The notes under the pieces are model-generated. The model had not been told where the DNA came from. It ran no database searches and saw nothing but the letters and a program-made list of their open reading frames with translations. This document shows positions 15,595-24,331 of a stretch of 35,832 nt of DNA, one piece after another. Where the stretch lies: NCBI RefSeq assembly GCF_013401435.1, contig NZ_JACBGN010000054.1, positions 1 through 35,832 of the forward strand, given 5' to 3'. Within the stretch, counting starts at the first letter, position 1, and each line of letters opens with the position of its first letter. The stretch comes from Streptomyces sp. BR123 (lineage in GTDB: Bacteria > Actinomycetota > Actinomycetes > Streptomycetales > Streptomycetaceae). The position numbers and the translations under genes were made by a program.

Positions 15595-15978
15595 TCAGTG
15601 GTGGCGGGGCCCCAGCCACTCCCAGAGCGGGCGGTCCCCGGGCCCCCGGCCCTCCCAGTCGCAGAACTGCAGGTCCGCGAGGAGACCGTCGGAGGCGAGG
15701 AGCGTCGCCTCGCCGTCGTAGCCGCCGCCGGCATCGAGCAGTGACGCGCCCGCCACCGCCTCCATGGTCTCCTCCATCGGCACGGCCGCCACGGCTCCCG
15801 CGTCCACTCTCAGGTACACGCACGGGCAGGCACAGCCGCTCCCGCGCATCTCGGCGTGCGGTATCTGCGCCCGCAGGCCGCGGTGGACGTCCGAGTCACC
15901 GTCGAGCAGCAGCTCCAGGGCGCGCCGGACGTCCTCGCTCAGCGGCTTCCAGCCGTCGGGCGGGGACCCGTCGGCCAT
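15595..15978 (-). CDS. Small protein coupled to folE, CxCxC motif, unknown function
   Basis: 127 aa. Its ATG follows the folE stop by one base (TGACATG), so it is translated with folE. A triple cysteine GCACPC (Cys49, Cys51, Cys53) precedes a beta-rich region, and the C-terminus has WEGRGPGDRPLWEWLG. I recognise no family. The cysteines could bind a metal, which would fit a zinc enzyme neighbour, but this is inference. Confidence 0.72.
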   Translation of the reverse strand: MADGSPPDGWKPLSEDVRRALELLLDGDSDVHRGLRAQIPHAEMRGSGCACPCVYLRVDAGAVAAVPMEETMEAVAGASLLDAGGGYDGEATLLASDGLLADLQFCDWEGRGPGDRPLWEWLGPRHH

Positions 15979-15979
15979 G

Positions 15980-16585
15980 TCAGCGGGCCATTATCAGGCT
16001 CATCGCCTCGTTGCGGGTGGCGGAGTCGCGAAGCTGGCCGCGGACCGCCGAGGTGGTGGTCTTCGCGCCCGGCTTGCGGATGCCGCGGACCGACATGCAC
16101 ATGTGCTCGGCCTCGACGACGACGATCGCGCCGCGCGCCTCCAGGATCTCCATCAGGGAGTCCGCGATCTGTGTGGTGAGCCGCTCCTGGACCTGCGGAC
16201 GGCGGGCGTAGACCTCGACGAGGCGTGCCAGCTTGGACAGCCCGGTGATCTTGCCGGTCTCGGCGGGGATGTACCCGACGTGGGCGACGCCGTGGAAGGG
16301 AAGCAGGTGGTGTTCGCACAGGCTTACGATCTCGATGTCCTTCACGAGCACCATCTCGTCGTGCCCGAGGTCGAACGTCGTCGTCAGGACGTCCTCGGGC
16401 TTCTGCCACAGGCCCGCGAGGATCTCCCGGTACGCCCGGGCCACGCGGGCCGGCGTCTCCAGGAGCCCCTCCCGGTCCGGGTCCTCGCCGACCGCGATGA
16501 GGAGCTCTCGGACGGCGGCCTCGGCCCGCTTCTCGTCGAACACGCCGATCGTGCCCTCGCCGGCCAGGGTCACTGGGTCGGTCAT
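15980..16585 (-). CDS. folE: GTP cyclohydrolase I
   Basis: 201 aa. Converts GTP to dihydroneopterin triphosphate, the first step of folate synthesis. Zinc ligands are visible: Cys90 and His93 in [10 protein letters not shown] and Cys163 in EHMCMSVRG. Other motifs: [21 protein letters not shown] is present around 111-131 (conserved substrate loop). The ATG at 16585 has GAGG five bases upstream. A GTG at 16612 is in frame but less likely. It follows ftsH on the same strand, separated by a strong terminator-like hairpin. Confidence 0.96.
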   Translation of the reverse strand: MTDPVTLAGEGTIGVFDEKRAEAAVRELLIAVGEDPDREGLLETPARVARAYREILAGLWQKPEDVLTTTFDLGHDEMVLVKDIEIVSLCEHHLLPFHGVAHVGYIPAETGKITGLSKLARLVEVYARRPQVQERLTTQIADSLMEILEARGAIVVVEAEHMCMSVRGIRKPGAKTTTSAVRGQLRDSATRNEAMSLIMAR

Positions 16586-16626
16586 CTGTGCCTCGTTCCT
16601 GTCTTCGATCACACGGGCATACGAAA

Positions 16627-16665
16627 ATGCCGCGTCCCCAGGCTAGAACCTGGGGGACGCGGCAT
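16627..16665 (-). terminator. Intrinsic terminator between ftsH and folE
   Basis: Arms 16627-16642 (ATGCCGCGTCCCCAGG) and 16649-16665 pair over 16 bp with a single bulged G and a 6-base loop. On the minus strand the stem is followed by TTTTCG, giving a U-tract, rare in this DNA. It should end ftsH transcription, leaving folE 42 bases downstream dependent on read-through or a very short promoter. Confidence 0.8.
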
Positions 16666-16694
16666 CCATTCCGGGCCGGGCTGCGGGCCTGCGG

Positions 16695-18716
16695 CTACTC
16701 CGCGCGGTCCTCGGTGACCGGGTCCTTCTCCACCGACACGACCGGGGTGGCCGCCGCGGCGCCGTTCGCCGCGTTCGTCAGCTGGAGCTCCTTGGGCGAG
16801 AGCACCGGCGGGCGGGTCGACGGGGTGCGGTGGGCCGAGCCGGTCCACGCCGGGCGGGCCGGGCGCTTGACGACCGTCGAGAAGATCTCGGCGATCTCCT
16901 CCTTGCCCAGGGTCTCCTTCTCCAGGAGGGCCAGGACCAGGTTGTCGAGGACGTCGCGGTTCTCGACCAGGATCTCCCAGGCCTCGTTGTGCGCGGTCTC
17001 GATGAGCTTCTTGACCTCTTCGTCGACCAGCGCCGCGACCTCTTCCGAGTAGTCGCGCTGGTGCGCCATCTCTCGGCCCAGGAACGGCTCGGTGTTGTCA
17101 CCGCCGAACTTGATCGCGCCGAGGCGCTCGGTCATGCCGTACTGGGTGACCATCGCGCGGGCCGTGGCGGTGGCCTTCTCGATGTCGTTCGCGGCGCCCG
17201 TGGTCGGGTCGTGGAAGACCAGCTCCTCGGCCGCGCGGCCGCCCAGCATGTAGGCCAGCTGGTCGAGCATCTCGTTGCGCGTGGTCGAGTACTTGTCCTC
17301 GTCCGGCAGGACCATCGTGTAGCCCAGGGCGCGGCCGCGGGACAGGATCGTGATCTTGTGGACCGGGTCGGAGTTCGGGGAGGCCGCCGCGACCAGGGCG
17401 TGTCCGCCCTCGTGGTACGCGGTGATCTTCTTTTCCTTGTCCGACATGATCCGGGTCCGCTTCTGCGGGCCCGCCACGACGCGGTCGATCGCCTCGTCCA
17501 GCATGTGGTTGTCGATCAGCTTCTTGTCCGAGCGTGCCGTGAGCAGCGCGGCCTCGTTCAGCACGTTGGACAGATCGGCACCGGTGAAGCCCGGGGTGCG
17601 GCGGGCGACGGCCGCCAGGTCGACGTCCGGGGCGACCGGCTTGCCCTTCTGGTGGACCTTGAGGATCTCCAGACGGCCCTGCATGTCCGGGCGGTCGACG
17701 GCGATCTGCCGGTCGAAGCGGCCCGGGCGCAGCAGCGCCGGGTCGAGGATGTCGGGCCGGTTGGTGGCGGCGATCAGGATGACGCCGCCCTTGACGTCGA
17801 AGCCGTCCATCTCGACGAGGAGCTGGTTGAGGGTCTGCTCGCGCTCGTCGTGGCCGCCGCCGAGGCCCGCGCCGCGGTGCCGGCCGACGGCGTCGATCTC
17901 GTCGACGAAGACGATCGCCGGGGCGTTGGCCTTGGCCTGCTCGAACAGGTCGCGGACGCGCGAGGCGCCGACACCGACGAACATCTCGACGAAGTCGGAG
18001 CCGGAGATCGAGTAGAACGGCACGCCGGCCTCGCCGGCGACGGCGCGCGCCAGCAGCGTCTTGCCGGTGCCGGGCGGGCCGTAGAGCAGGACACCCTTGG
18101 GGATCTTCGCGCCGACGGCCTGGAACTTCGCCGGCTCCTGGAGGAACTCCTTGATCTCGTGGAGCTCCTCGACGGCCTCGTCCGAGCCCGCGACGTCGGC
18201 GAACGTCGTCTTCGGGGTGTCCTTGGTGATGAGCTTGGCCTTCGACTTGCCGAAGTTCATGACCCGGGAGCCGCCGCCCTGCATCTGGTTCATCAGGAAC
18301 AGGAAGACGACGACGATCAGGACGAAGGGCAGCAGGGAGAGCAGCACGCTGAGGAACGGGCTGGTCTTGTCCGGGGTGACGGAGTAGCCGTCGGGGATCT
18401 GGCCGGCCTCGTACTTGCCCTGGAGGCTCTGGGCGAGCTGCACGCCCTGGTCGCCGATGTAGTTCGCCTGGAACTTGGAGCCGGAGCTGCCCCCGAGCTT
18501 CTCGCCCTTCTTCAGGTCGATCTTGATCATCTGGCTGTCGCCGGTGGTCAGGCGCGCCTGCTCCACCTGGCCACTGTTGATCGCCTTGATGACCTCGCTG
18601 GTGTCCACCGACTTGTAGCCGCCGCCTGAGCTGACGACATTCATCAACACGACCACGGCGAGGACGGCCAGCACGATCCACATGACTGGCCCACGGAAGT
18701 ATCGCTTCACGTCCAT
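16695..18716 (-). CDS. ftsH: ATP-dependent zinc metalloprotease FtsH
   Basis: 673 aa. Membrane-anchored AAA+ protease that extracts and degrades membrane and short-lived soluble proteins. Membrane spans at about 11-28 and 121-142 flank a periplasmic domain. Walker A is GPPGTGKT (213-220), Walker B FVDEID (270-275), the second region of homology includes [19 protein letters not shown], and the zinc site HEGGH is at 435-439. The C-terminus is an Ala/Pro-rich tail. The ATG at 18716 gives the conserved [10 protein letters not shown] start. A strong AGGAGGG lies about 25 bases upstream, too far to be ideal. Confidence 0.96.
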   Translation of the reverse strand: MDVKRYFRGPVMWIVLAVLAVVVLMNVVSSGGGYKSVDTSEVIKAINSGQVEQARLTTGDSQMIKIDLKKGEKLGGSSGSKFQANYIGDQGVQLAQSLQGKYEAGQIPDGYSVTPDKTSPFLSVLLSLLPFVLIVVVFLFLMNQMQGGGSRVMNFGKSKAKLITKDTPKTTFADVAGSDEAVEELHEIKEFLQEPAKFQAVGAKIPKGVLLYGPPGTGKTLLARAVAGEAGVPFYSISGSDFVEMFVGVGASRVRDLFEQAKANAPAIVFVDEIDAVGRHRGAGLGGGHDEREQTLNQLLVEMDGFDVKGGVILIAATNRPDILDPALLRPGRFDRQIAVDRPDMQGRLEILKVHQKGKPVAPDVDLAAVARRTPGFTGADLSNVLNEAALLTARSDKKLIDNHMLDEAIDRVVAGPQKRTRIMSDKEKKITAYHEGGHALVAAASPNSDPVHKITILSRGRALGYTMVLPDEDKYSTTRNEMLDQLAYMLGGRAAEELVFHDPTTGAANDIEKATATARAMVTQYGMTERLGAIKFGGDNTEPFLGREMAHQRDYSEEVAALVDEEVKKLIETAHNEAWEILVENRDVLDNLVLALLEKETLGKEEIAEIFSTVVKRPARPAWTGSAHRTPSTRPPVLSPKELQLTNAANGAAAATPVVSVEKDPVTEDRAE

Positions 18717-18872
18717 CCATACGGGACGCCAGGCGCCCCGTCCCTCCTGCCCGTAGGTAAATGCTGCTGTGAACAAAGACTGTTCTTCGGAATGTACCTC
18801 TGAATTGTCACCCGCGGTCCCGTGGGACGGCTGACAGTCCTGCCTTCCCCTGCTCCAACGCCTGGGATCGTC

Positions 18873-18898
18873 CCGGGGTTCCCCTGCGGGGACCCCGG
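18873..18898. terminator. Hairpin downstream of hpt, upstream of ftsH
   Basis: CCGGGGTTCCCC (18873-18884) pairs with GGGGACCCCGG (18888-18898) with one bulged T and a TGC loop. It lies about 30 bases after the hpt stop in the 210-bp gap before ftsH. It may attenuate or end the hpt transcript. I see no confident ftsH promoter in the rest of the gap. Confidence 0.55.
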
Positions 18899-18926
18899 CC
18901 GGGCCCCCGCAGGACAAGGGCGTGCG

Positions 18927-19487
18927 TCAGCCGCCGTAGACGTGCGGGGCGAGCGTGCCGACGAACGGCAGGTTGCGGTACTTCTCCGCGTAGTCGAGCC
19001 CGTAACCCACGACGAACTCGTTCGGGATGTCGAAGCCGACCCACTTCACGTCGATGGCGACCTTCGCGGCGTCGGGCTTGCGCAGCAGCGTGACGACCTC
19101 CAGGGAGGCCGGCTGGCGGGAGCCCAGGTTCGACAGCAGCCAGGACAGCGTCAGACCCGAGTCGATGATGTCCTCGACGATCAGGACGTGCTTGTCCTTG
19201 ATGTCGGTGTCCAGGTCCTTCAGGATCCGCACCACGCCCGAGGACTGGGTCCCGGCGCCGTAGGACGACACCGCCATCCAGTCCATGGTGAGCGGGGTGG
19301 ACAAGGCGCGCGCCAGGTCCGCCATCACCATCACGGCGCCCTTGAGGACGCCGACGATGAGCAGGTCCCTGCCCGCGTACTCCGCGTCGATCTTCGCGGC
19401 CAGCTCGGCCAGCTTCGCGTCGATCTCTTCCTTGGTGATGAGCACCGACGCCAGGTCGCTGCCCATGTCCTTCTCGTCCACCCGCAT
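18927..19487 (-). CDS. hpt: Hypoxanthine(-guanine) phosphoribosyltransferase
   Basis: 186 aa. Salvages hypoxanthine or guanine with PRPP to IMP or GMP. The PRPP loop is [13 protein letters not shown] (101-113) and the flexible loop [14 protein letters not shown] lies at 71-84. The C-terminus carries [17 protein letters not shown]. The start is taken as ATG 19487. A GTG directly before it (19490) is possible. Sits 63 bp downstream of tilS, and these genes together with ftsH form a widespread bacterial cluster. Confidence 0.95.
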   Translation of the reverse strand: MRVDEKDMGSDLASVLITKEEIDAKLAELAAKIDAEYAGRDLLIVGVLKGAVMVMADLARALSTPLTMDWMAVSSYGAGTQSSGVVRILKDLDTDIKDKHVLIVEDIIDSGLTLSWLLSNLGSRQPASLEVVTLLRKPDAAKVAIDVKWVGFDIPNEFVVGYGLDYAEKYRNLPFVGTLAPHVYGG

Positions 19488-19550
19488 CACTTTCGTTGTC
19501 GGCCGGGACTCCGGGAGTGCCCGGAGGGCTCAGCCGTGTTTCGGCACCAA

Positions 19551-20597
19551 TCAGCCCTGCCGGATGACAAGTCTGCCACCCTGCCGCCGGGCCTCCACCC
19601 GACCGGGCAGGTTGATGGCGCCCTGACCCCGCCATCCGGTGATGAGGCGGTCGACTTCCTCGATGTGGCGGGCGAACAGGGAGCCTGCGGGCGACCCGGC
19701 GGCGATCACGGCCCTGCGCAGCACGCGGCGGCGGACGGCCGGGGGCAGGGCGTACAGCCTGGCGCACTCGAGGCGGCCGTCCGCGTCGCGCACGGCGGCC
19801 TCGGCCTCGGCGGCCCAGGCGTCCAGGGCGTCCGCGTCGTCGCGGGACAGCTGAGCGGTCCGGGCCAGGGCCTCGACGACGCCCTTGCCCAGCGCCTTCT
19901 CGAGGGCGGGCAGCCCCTCGTGGCGGAGCCGGGAGCGGGTGTAGGCGGGGTCGATGTTGTGCGGGTCGTCCCAGACGGGGAGCGACTGGACCATGCAGGC
20001 CTTGCGGGCGGTCTGGCGGTCCACCTGGAGGAAGGGGCGGCGGTAGCGGTGGGTGCGTCCGGCGCCGCCGGGGCCTCCCGAGACCTCGGGCATCCCGGAC
20101 AGGGAGCGGATGCCGGAGCCGCGGGCGAGACCGAGCAGGACGGTTTCGGCTTGATCGTCCCGGGTGTGGCCGAGCAGCACGGCCACGGCGCCGAGCCGGT
20201 CGGCGGCCTCGTCCAGGGCGGCGTAGCGGGCGTCGCGGGCGGCGGCCTCGGGTCCTCCGTCGCGGCCGACGCGCACGGCGACCGACTCGACCGGGTCGAG
20301 GCGCAGCGCGGTCATGCGGGCGACGACCTCGGCGGCGCGCAGCTCGGAGCCCGGCTGGAGGCCGTGGTCGACGGTGATGCCGCCGGCCCGGATCCCGAGC
20401 TTGGGCGCCTCGAAGGCGAGCGCGGAGGCGAGTGCCATGGAGTCGGCGCCGCCGGAGCAGGCGACGAGTACGAGCGGCGTGCCGTCCGCCGCGGCAGGGC
20501 GGTCGGCGGCGGGACGTTCGGTGAGGTCGGTCAGGACATCGTGGAGCACGCGGCGGACCGCCAGGCGTATCGCCGCGACCGCAGGATGGGGACCCAT
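19551..20597 (-). CDS. tilS: tRNA(Ile)-lysidine synthetase
   Basis: 348 aa. Modifies C34 of the CAU-anticodon tRNA to lysidine, so that it reads AUA as isoleucine. The N-type ATP pyrophosphatase loop is ACSGGADSM (46-54). [20 protein letters not shown] around 150-170 is the second conserved region. The protein lacks the long C-terminal domain of the E. coli enzyme, like the short form common in actinobacteria. The ATG at 20597 has GAAGGGAACC upstream. Confidence 0.93.
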   Translation of the reverse strand: MGPHPAVAAIRLAVRRVLHDVLTDLTERPAADRPAAADGTPLVLVACSGGADSMALASALAFEAPKLGIRAGGITVDHGLQPGSELRAAEVVARMTALRLDPVESVAVRVGRDGGPEAAARDARYAALDEAADRLGAVAVLLGHTRDDQAETVLLGLARGSGIRSLSGMPEVSGGPGGAGRTHRYRRPFLQVDRQTARKACMVQSLPVWDDPHNIDPAYTRSRLRHEGLPALEKALGKGVVEALARTAQLSRDDADALDAWAAEAEAAVRDADGRLECARLYALPPAVRRRVLRRAVIAAGSPAGSLFARHIEEVDRLITGWRGQGAINLPGRVEARRQGGRLVIRQG

Positions 20598-20630
20598 GTC
20601 CGGTTCCCTTCGGGAGGAGTTCGGATGCCT

Positions 20631-20653
20631 CGGGGGCCGGTGCCCGGCCCCCG
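20631..20653. terminator. GC-rich hairpin in the tilS leader
   Basis: CGGGGGCCGG (20631-20640) and CCGGCCCCCG (20644-20653) pair perfectly around TGC. It lies 34 bases before tilS, just beyond the end of a possible short reading frame. It could be a terminator for upstream transcription or an attenuator. Confidence 0.45.
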
Positions 20654-20671
20654 CGAGATGGCGGTTGTCAC

Positions 20672-20779
20672 TCAGAGTGCGTCGATGGTGACAGAACCGA
20701 GCCGTTCCCTGAGCATCGCACGCCCTTCCACGCCCCACGGTCCCTCGGACGGGTGACGCTTCTTCCCCCAGTGAGACAT
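20672..20779 (-). CDS. Possible 35-residue peptide between the metalloprotease gene and tilS
   Basis: A short frame on the minus strand beginning [16 protein letters not shown] and ending SVTIDAL. The ATG lies about 16 bases after the metalloprotease stop and has GGGGGG seven bases upstream. Roughly three quarters of third positions are G or C, less than in neighbouring genes. It ends near the CACTCAGAGTG palindrome (20669-20679) and before the GC-rich hairpin in the tilS leader. It could equally be a non-coding leader. No family recognised. Confidence 0.35.
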   Translation of the reverse strand: MSHWGKKRHPSEGPWGVEGRAMLRERLGSVTIDAL

Positions 20780-20802
20780 GTTTACGCCCCCCGCGTCACC
20801 CG
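20750..20802. repeat. Long-loop inverted repeat at the metalloprotease stop
   Basis: CGGGTGACGC (20750-20759) and GCGTCACCCG (20793-20802) are perfect 10-bp arms with a 33-base loop. The right arm covers the metalloprotease stop and the loop contains the start of the putative small peptide, so folding could couple or hide that start. Confidence 0.4.
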
Positions 20803-21941
20803 CCTTTGCCCGGTTCGGTCCCCTTGCGGTGCACGCGCGCCACCCAGTCCGCGGGCCGGGCGATCTCGGCCTTGGTCGGCAGGGTGTTCGGGGAGGTCCA
20901 CACCCGGTTGAAGCCGTCCATGCCGACCTGCTCGACGACGGCGCGGACGAACCGCTCGCCGTCGCGGTACTGGCGCAGCTTGGCGTCGAGGCCGAGCAGC
21001 TTGCGCAGGACGGCGTCGAGGCGTCCGGCGCCGCTGGCGCGGCGCTGCTGGAACTTCTCCCGGATCTCGGCGACCGAGGGCACCACCTCGGGGCCGACGC
21101 CGTCCATGACGAAGTCGGCGTGGCCTTCGAGCAGGGACATGACGGCGGTGAGCCGGCCGAGGACCTCGCGCTGCTCGGGGGTCTGGACGAGCTCGACGAG
21201 GGAGCGGCCCTCGTCTCCGCGCTCGGCCTCGGGGCGGGCGCCGGCGAAGGACTGGGCGGCCTCGCGCAGGCGCTCCAGGATGGCCGCGGGCTCCATTTCG
21301 GTGGCGGCGAGGAAGGTCTGGATCTCGCCCTCCAGGTGGTCGCGGAGCCACGGGACGGCGGTGAACTGCGTCCGGTGGGTCTCCTCGTGGAGGCAGACCC
21401 ACAGCCGGAAGTCGTGCGGGTGCACGTCCAGCTCGCGTTCGACGTGGACGACGTTGGGGGCGACGAGCAGGAGCCGGCCGCCGTCCGTGCGGCCGCCCGG
21501 CAGGTCCCGCCCGACGGGGGCGAAGGTCTCGTACTGGCCGAGGACCCGGGAGGCCAGGAAGCTCAGCAGCATGCCCAGCTCCACGCCGGTGACCTTGCCG
21601 CCGACGGCGCCGAGGACGGCGCCGCCGGGCGTGCCGGCCCGGCGGTCCTGCATCTTGCCGAGCAGGGGGGCGAGGAGCTCGCGGAACCCGGCCACGTTGG
21701 CGCGGACCCAGCCGGCCCGGTCGACGACGAGGACGGGGGTGTCCGGGACGTCGGCGCCGTCACCGATCATCCGGGTGAACGTGCGGACGTGGCGCTCGGA
21801 GGTCCTGGCATGCCTGCGCAGTTCCTCCACCACCGCCCGGGCCTCGTCGCGGCTGACCTCCGGACCCGGCCGCACCAGCCGGACCGCGGTCGCGACCGCG
21901 AGGTTCCAGTCGACCATCTCGGCACCACCGATGCTCGTCAT
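20796..21941 (-). CDS. Zinc-dependent metalloprotease-like protein (DUF2342 / F420-associated type)
   Basis: 381 aa. The zincin motif HEETH (185-189) sits in LWVCLHEETHRTQF, giving two zinc histidines and the catalytic glutamate. The family is actinobacterial and is often annotated as a coenzyme F420 biosynthesis-associated protein or putative hydrolase. No substrate is established that I can name. There is no signal peptide, so it is probably cytoplasmic. It lies between dacB and the tilS-hpt-ftsH genes on the same strand. Confidence 0.85.
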   Translation of the reverse strand: MTSIGGAEMVDWNLAVATAVRLVRPGPEVSRDEARAVVEELRRHARTSERHVRTFTRMIGDGADVPDTPVLVVDRAGWVRANVAGFRELLAPLLGKMQDRRAGTPGGAVLGAVGGKVTGVELGMLLSFLASRVLGQYETFAPVGRDLPGGRTDGGRLLLVAPNVVHVERELDVHPHDFRLWVCLHEETHRTQFTAVPWLRDHLEGEIQTFLAATEMEPAAILERLREAAQSFAGARPEAERGDEGRSLVELVQTPEQREVLGRLTAVMSLLEGHADFVMDGVGPEVVPSVAEIREKFQQRRASGAGRLDAVLRKLLGLDAKLRQYRDGERFVRAVVEQVGMDGFNRVWTSPNTLPTKAEIARPADWVARVHRKGTEPGKGG

Positions 21942-22014
21942 GCGTCAACGGTACGTGGACCGGCCCCTTTGCGGATCCCCTGCGGATGCACCGGGCGGGC
22001 CCGGCGGGGCCCGG

Positions 22015-23460
22015 CTACCGCTGGGCGGCGGCGGCCACGGCGGCGGCGAGCCTGTCGAGGCCCTTCTCCGCGGCCGGGCCGTCGGCGGCGTCCGCGGTGA
22101 GGAAGGCGAAGGCGAGCAGCCGCCCGGAGCCGTCGACGACGGTGCCGGACAGGGAGTTCACTCCGGTCAGGGTGCCCGTCTTGGCCCGTACCAGGCCGGC
22201 GGCCGGGGAGGTGCCGGCGTTGCGGGCGCGCAGGGTCCCGGTGAAGCCGGCGACGGGGAGCCCGGTGAGGACCGGACGCAGCTCCGGGTGCTGCGGGTCG
22301 GCGGCGCGGGCCAGGAGCCCGGTCAGCAGGCCGCTGCTGACCTTGTCGGCGCGGTTCAGCCCGCTGCCGTCGGCGAAGCGGGAGCCGGCGGTGTCGAGGC
22401 CCAGGGAGGCGAGGCGGGCGGTGACGGCCTTCTCGGCGCCCTCGAAGCTCGCGGGCTGTCCGGAGGCGAGGGCGGTCTGGCGGGCGAGGGCCTCGGCGAT
22501 GTCGTTGTCGCTGTTGGTCAGCATGCGCTCGACCAGGCCGGCGACGGGCGTGGACAGGGTGGCGGCGAGGGGCTGGGCGCCGGCGGCGGCCTTGGCCTTC
22601 TCGGGCTCGCCGGTGACCGTGACGCCGCGTTCCCCGAGCAGGGCGGCGAAGGAGCGGGCGGCCTCCCGGGCGGGGTCCTCGACCCGGTCGACGGGCCCGG
22701 AGGCCGATTCGTCGGGGCGGCCCTCGTCGGCGGCGAGGGAGGTCACCAGGGCGATGTTCGGGTTGACGCCGATCGGGTGGCGGGCAGGGCCGGTGTAGAG
22801 GGTGTCGTCGTAGCCGAGGGCCACCGAGTCGGTACCGGCGGCCTTGAGGGCCTGGGCGGTGTCGGCGGCGAGAGCGACGAGGCTGCCGCCGGATCCGGCG
22901 GGGCTCTTCTTGCGGGCGGTGAGCGAGGGGTCGCCGCCGCCCACCAGCACGATCTGCCCGGGTCCGGCGCCGGGGACCACGGTGGTGCGGATGCGGTGCT
23001 CGGGGCCGAGGGCGGCCAGCGCCGCCGCCGCGGTGGCGATCTTGACGGTGGAGGCCGGGGTCATCGGCTCGCGCGCACCGGACTCGAAGAGGACCCGGCC
23101 GGTGCCGACGTCGACGACCGAGGCGGTGCGGGCGGGGCCGAGCGCCGGGTCGGCCAGGAGCGGCCGCAGCGCGTCGGCGAGGCCGGCGTCGCCGACCGCG
23201 GCGGTGCCGGCGGCGTTCCCGGCCCTGGGCGCGCCGCCGGGGCCGATGCCCGCGAGCACTCCGGGGGCGCTGGGCGCGGCGGGCGCCGGGGGCGCGGCGT
23301 GATCTGCGCCACCCAGCAGGCTCCAGGAGGCGGCCCTGTCCCGCTCGGCCTTACGCTGGCCGGAGTCCCATGGACCGGCAGCGGCCACCGCTGCCACCGA
23401 CAGAGCCAGACCGGCGACGGTCGACCCCGCGATGAGCTGCCACGTCTTGACCAAGGGCAC
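22015..23460 (-). CDS. dacB: D-alanyl-D-alanine carboxypeptidase/endopeptidase (PBP4 family)
   Basis: 481 aa. Class C penicillin-binding protein that trims peptidoglycan stem peptides outside the membrane. N-terminal membrane anchor at about 5-28, then the active-site motifs STVK (137-140), SDN (317-319) and KTG (427-429). A Pro/Ala linker (about 50-90) separates anchor and catalytic domain. The GTG at 23460 is chosen because GAAAGGGG lies about nine bases upstream and it gives the usual family start. A GTG at 23505 would add 15 residues. Divergent from ppa. Confidence 0.92.
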   Translation of the reverse strand: MPLVKTWQLIAGSTVAGLALSVAAVAAAGPWDSGQRKAERDRAASWSLLGGADHAAPPAPAAPSAPGVLAGIGPGGAPRAGNAAGTAAVGDAGLADALRPLLADPALGPARTASVVDVGTGRVLFESGAREPMTPASTVKIATAAAALAALGPEHRIRTTVVPGAGPGQIVLVGGGDPSLTARKKSPAGSGGSLVALAADTAQALKAAGTDSVALGYDDTLYTGPARHPIGVNPNIALVTSLAADEGRPDESASGPVDRVEDPAREAARSFAALLGERGVTVTGEPEKAKAAAGAQPLAATLSTPVAGLVERMLTNSDNDIAEALARQTALASGQPASFEGAEKAVTARLASLGLDTAGSRFADGSGLNRADKVSSGLLTGLLARAADPQHPELRPVLTGLPVAGFTGTLRARNAGTSPAAGLVRAKTGTLTGVNSLSGTVVDGSGRLLAFAFLTADAADGPAAEKGLDRLAAAVAAAAQR

Positions 23461-23545
23461 CTCGGACCAGCCCCTTTCGCGATCACGGATATGCGTGAGG
23501 GACACTTAACCACTGCGTCTTGCCGCGAGCATGGCACCCCACCGG

Positions 23546-23578
23546 CTGGGGGCACCTCCCAGCGGTAGCTCGGGGAGG
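23546..23578. repeat. Putative dispersed hairpin element in the dacB-ppa gap
   Basis: The segment CTGGGGGCACCTCCCAGC and the following GGTAGCTCGGGGAGG contain nested inverted repeats: CCTCCCAGC pairs with GCT..GGGAGG around a GGTA loop. I recognise the GGGGGCACCTCCCAGCGGTAGC pattern (split here) as a common Streptomyces intergenic sequence. It lies in the ppa leader. Confidence 0.5.
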
Positions 23579-23633
23579 CTGGGCCGGACGCGCTATCACT
23601 CGAGCAACGAAGCTGATCATGGAGGAGCAGGAC

Positions 23634-24125
23634 GTGGAGTTCGACGTCACCATCGAGATCCCCAAGGGTTCGCGGAACAAGTACGAGGTGGACCACGAGA
23701 CCGGCCGGATCCGTCTGGACCGTCGCCTGTTCACCTCCACCAGCTACCCGACGGACTACGGCTTCGTCGAGAACACCCTCGGCGAGGACGGCGACCCGCT
23801 GGACGCGCTGGTCATCCTGGACGAGCCGACCTTCCCGGGCTGCCTGATCAAGTGCCGCGCCATCGGCATGTTCCGCATGACGGACGAGGCCGGCGGCGAC
23901 GACAAGCTGCTGTGCGTGCCGGCGTCCGACCCGCGCGTGGAGCACCTGCGGGACATCCACCACATCTCCGAGTTCGACCGCCTGGAGATCCAGCACTTCT
24001 TCGAGGTCTACAAGGACCTGGAGCCGGGCAAGTCGGTCGAGGGCGCCAACTGGGTCGGCCGCGCCGAGGCCGAGGCCGAGATCGAGCGCTCCTACAAGCG
24101 CCTGCAGGAGCAGGGCGGCCACTGA
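23634..24125 (+). CDS. ppa: Inorganic pyrophosphatase
   Basis: 163 aa family I enzyme that hydrolyses pyrophosphate and drives biosynthetic reactions. The signature is [10 protein letters not shown] (51-60), with metal-binding Asp52, Asp57 and Asp89/90 in the GGDDK stretch. The GTG at 23634 is preferred: GGAGGAGCAGGAC lies directly before it, and an in-frame ATG at 23619 contains this ribosome-binding site. Single-gene unit closed by a strong terminator. Confidence 0.95.
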   Translation: MEFDVTIEIPKGSRNKYEVDHETGRIRLDRRLFTSTSYPTDYGFVENTLGEDGDPLDALVILDEPTFPGCLIKCRAIGMFRMTDEAGGDDKLLCVPASDPRVEHLRDIHHISEFDRLEIQHFFEVYKDLEPGKSVEGANWVGRAEAEAEIERSYKRLQEQGGH

Positions 24126-24202
24126 GCCCCCACGGCGGCCGCCACCGGGCCCGGTGAGAGCCGCCGGACCACGGTGACGGCCGCCGGGCTCCTGTGACAC
24201 CA

Positions 24203-24239
24203 CGGGCGGCACCTCCTTCCTCGAAGGGGGTGCCGCCCG
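24203..24239 (+). terminator. ppa terminator
   Basis: CGGGCGGCACCTCCTT (24203-24218) pairs over 16 bp (one U-G) with 24224-24239, loop CCTCG. The downstream bases TGTCGTTT are partly T-rich. The remaining gap to the ThrE-type gene holds a -10-like CATACT at 24294-24299. Confidence 0.75.
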
Positions 24240-24331
24240 CTGTCGTTTCCCGGGACGCAGCCCACTGGTTTCGCCGTGGACGAATCCGTTCCGCATACTG
24301 ATACCCGGGCTGGCCGGGGACGGGAGGACGC

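Noticed and set aside
20806..23568. 920-codon plus-strand open frame
   Set aside because: Shadow of the metalloprotease and dacB genes.
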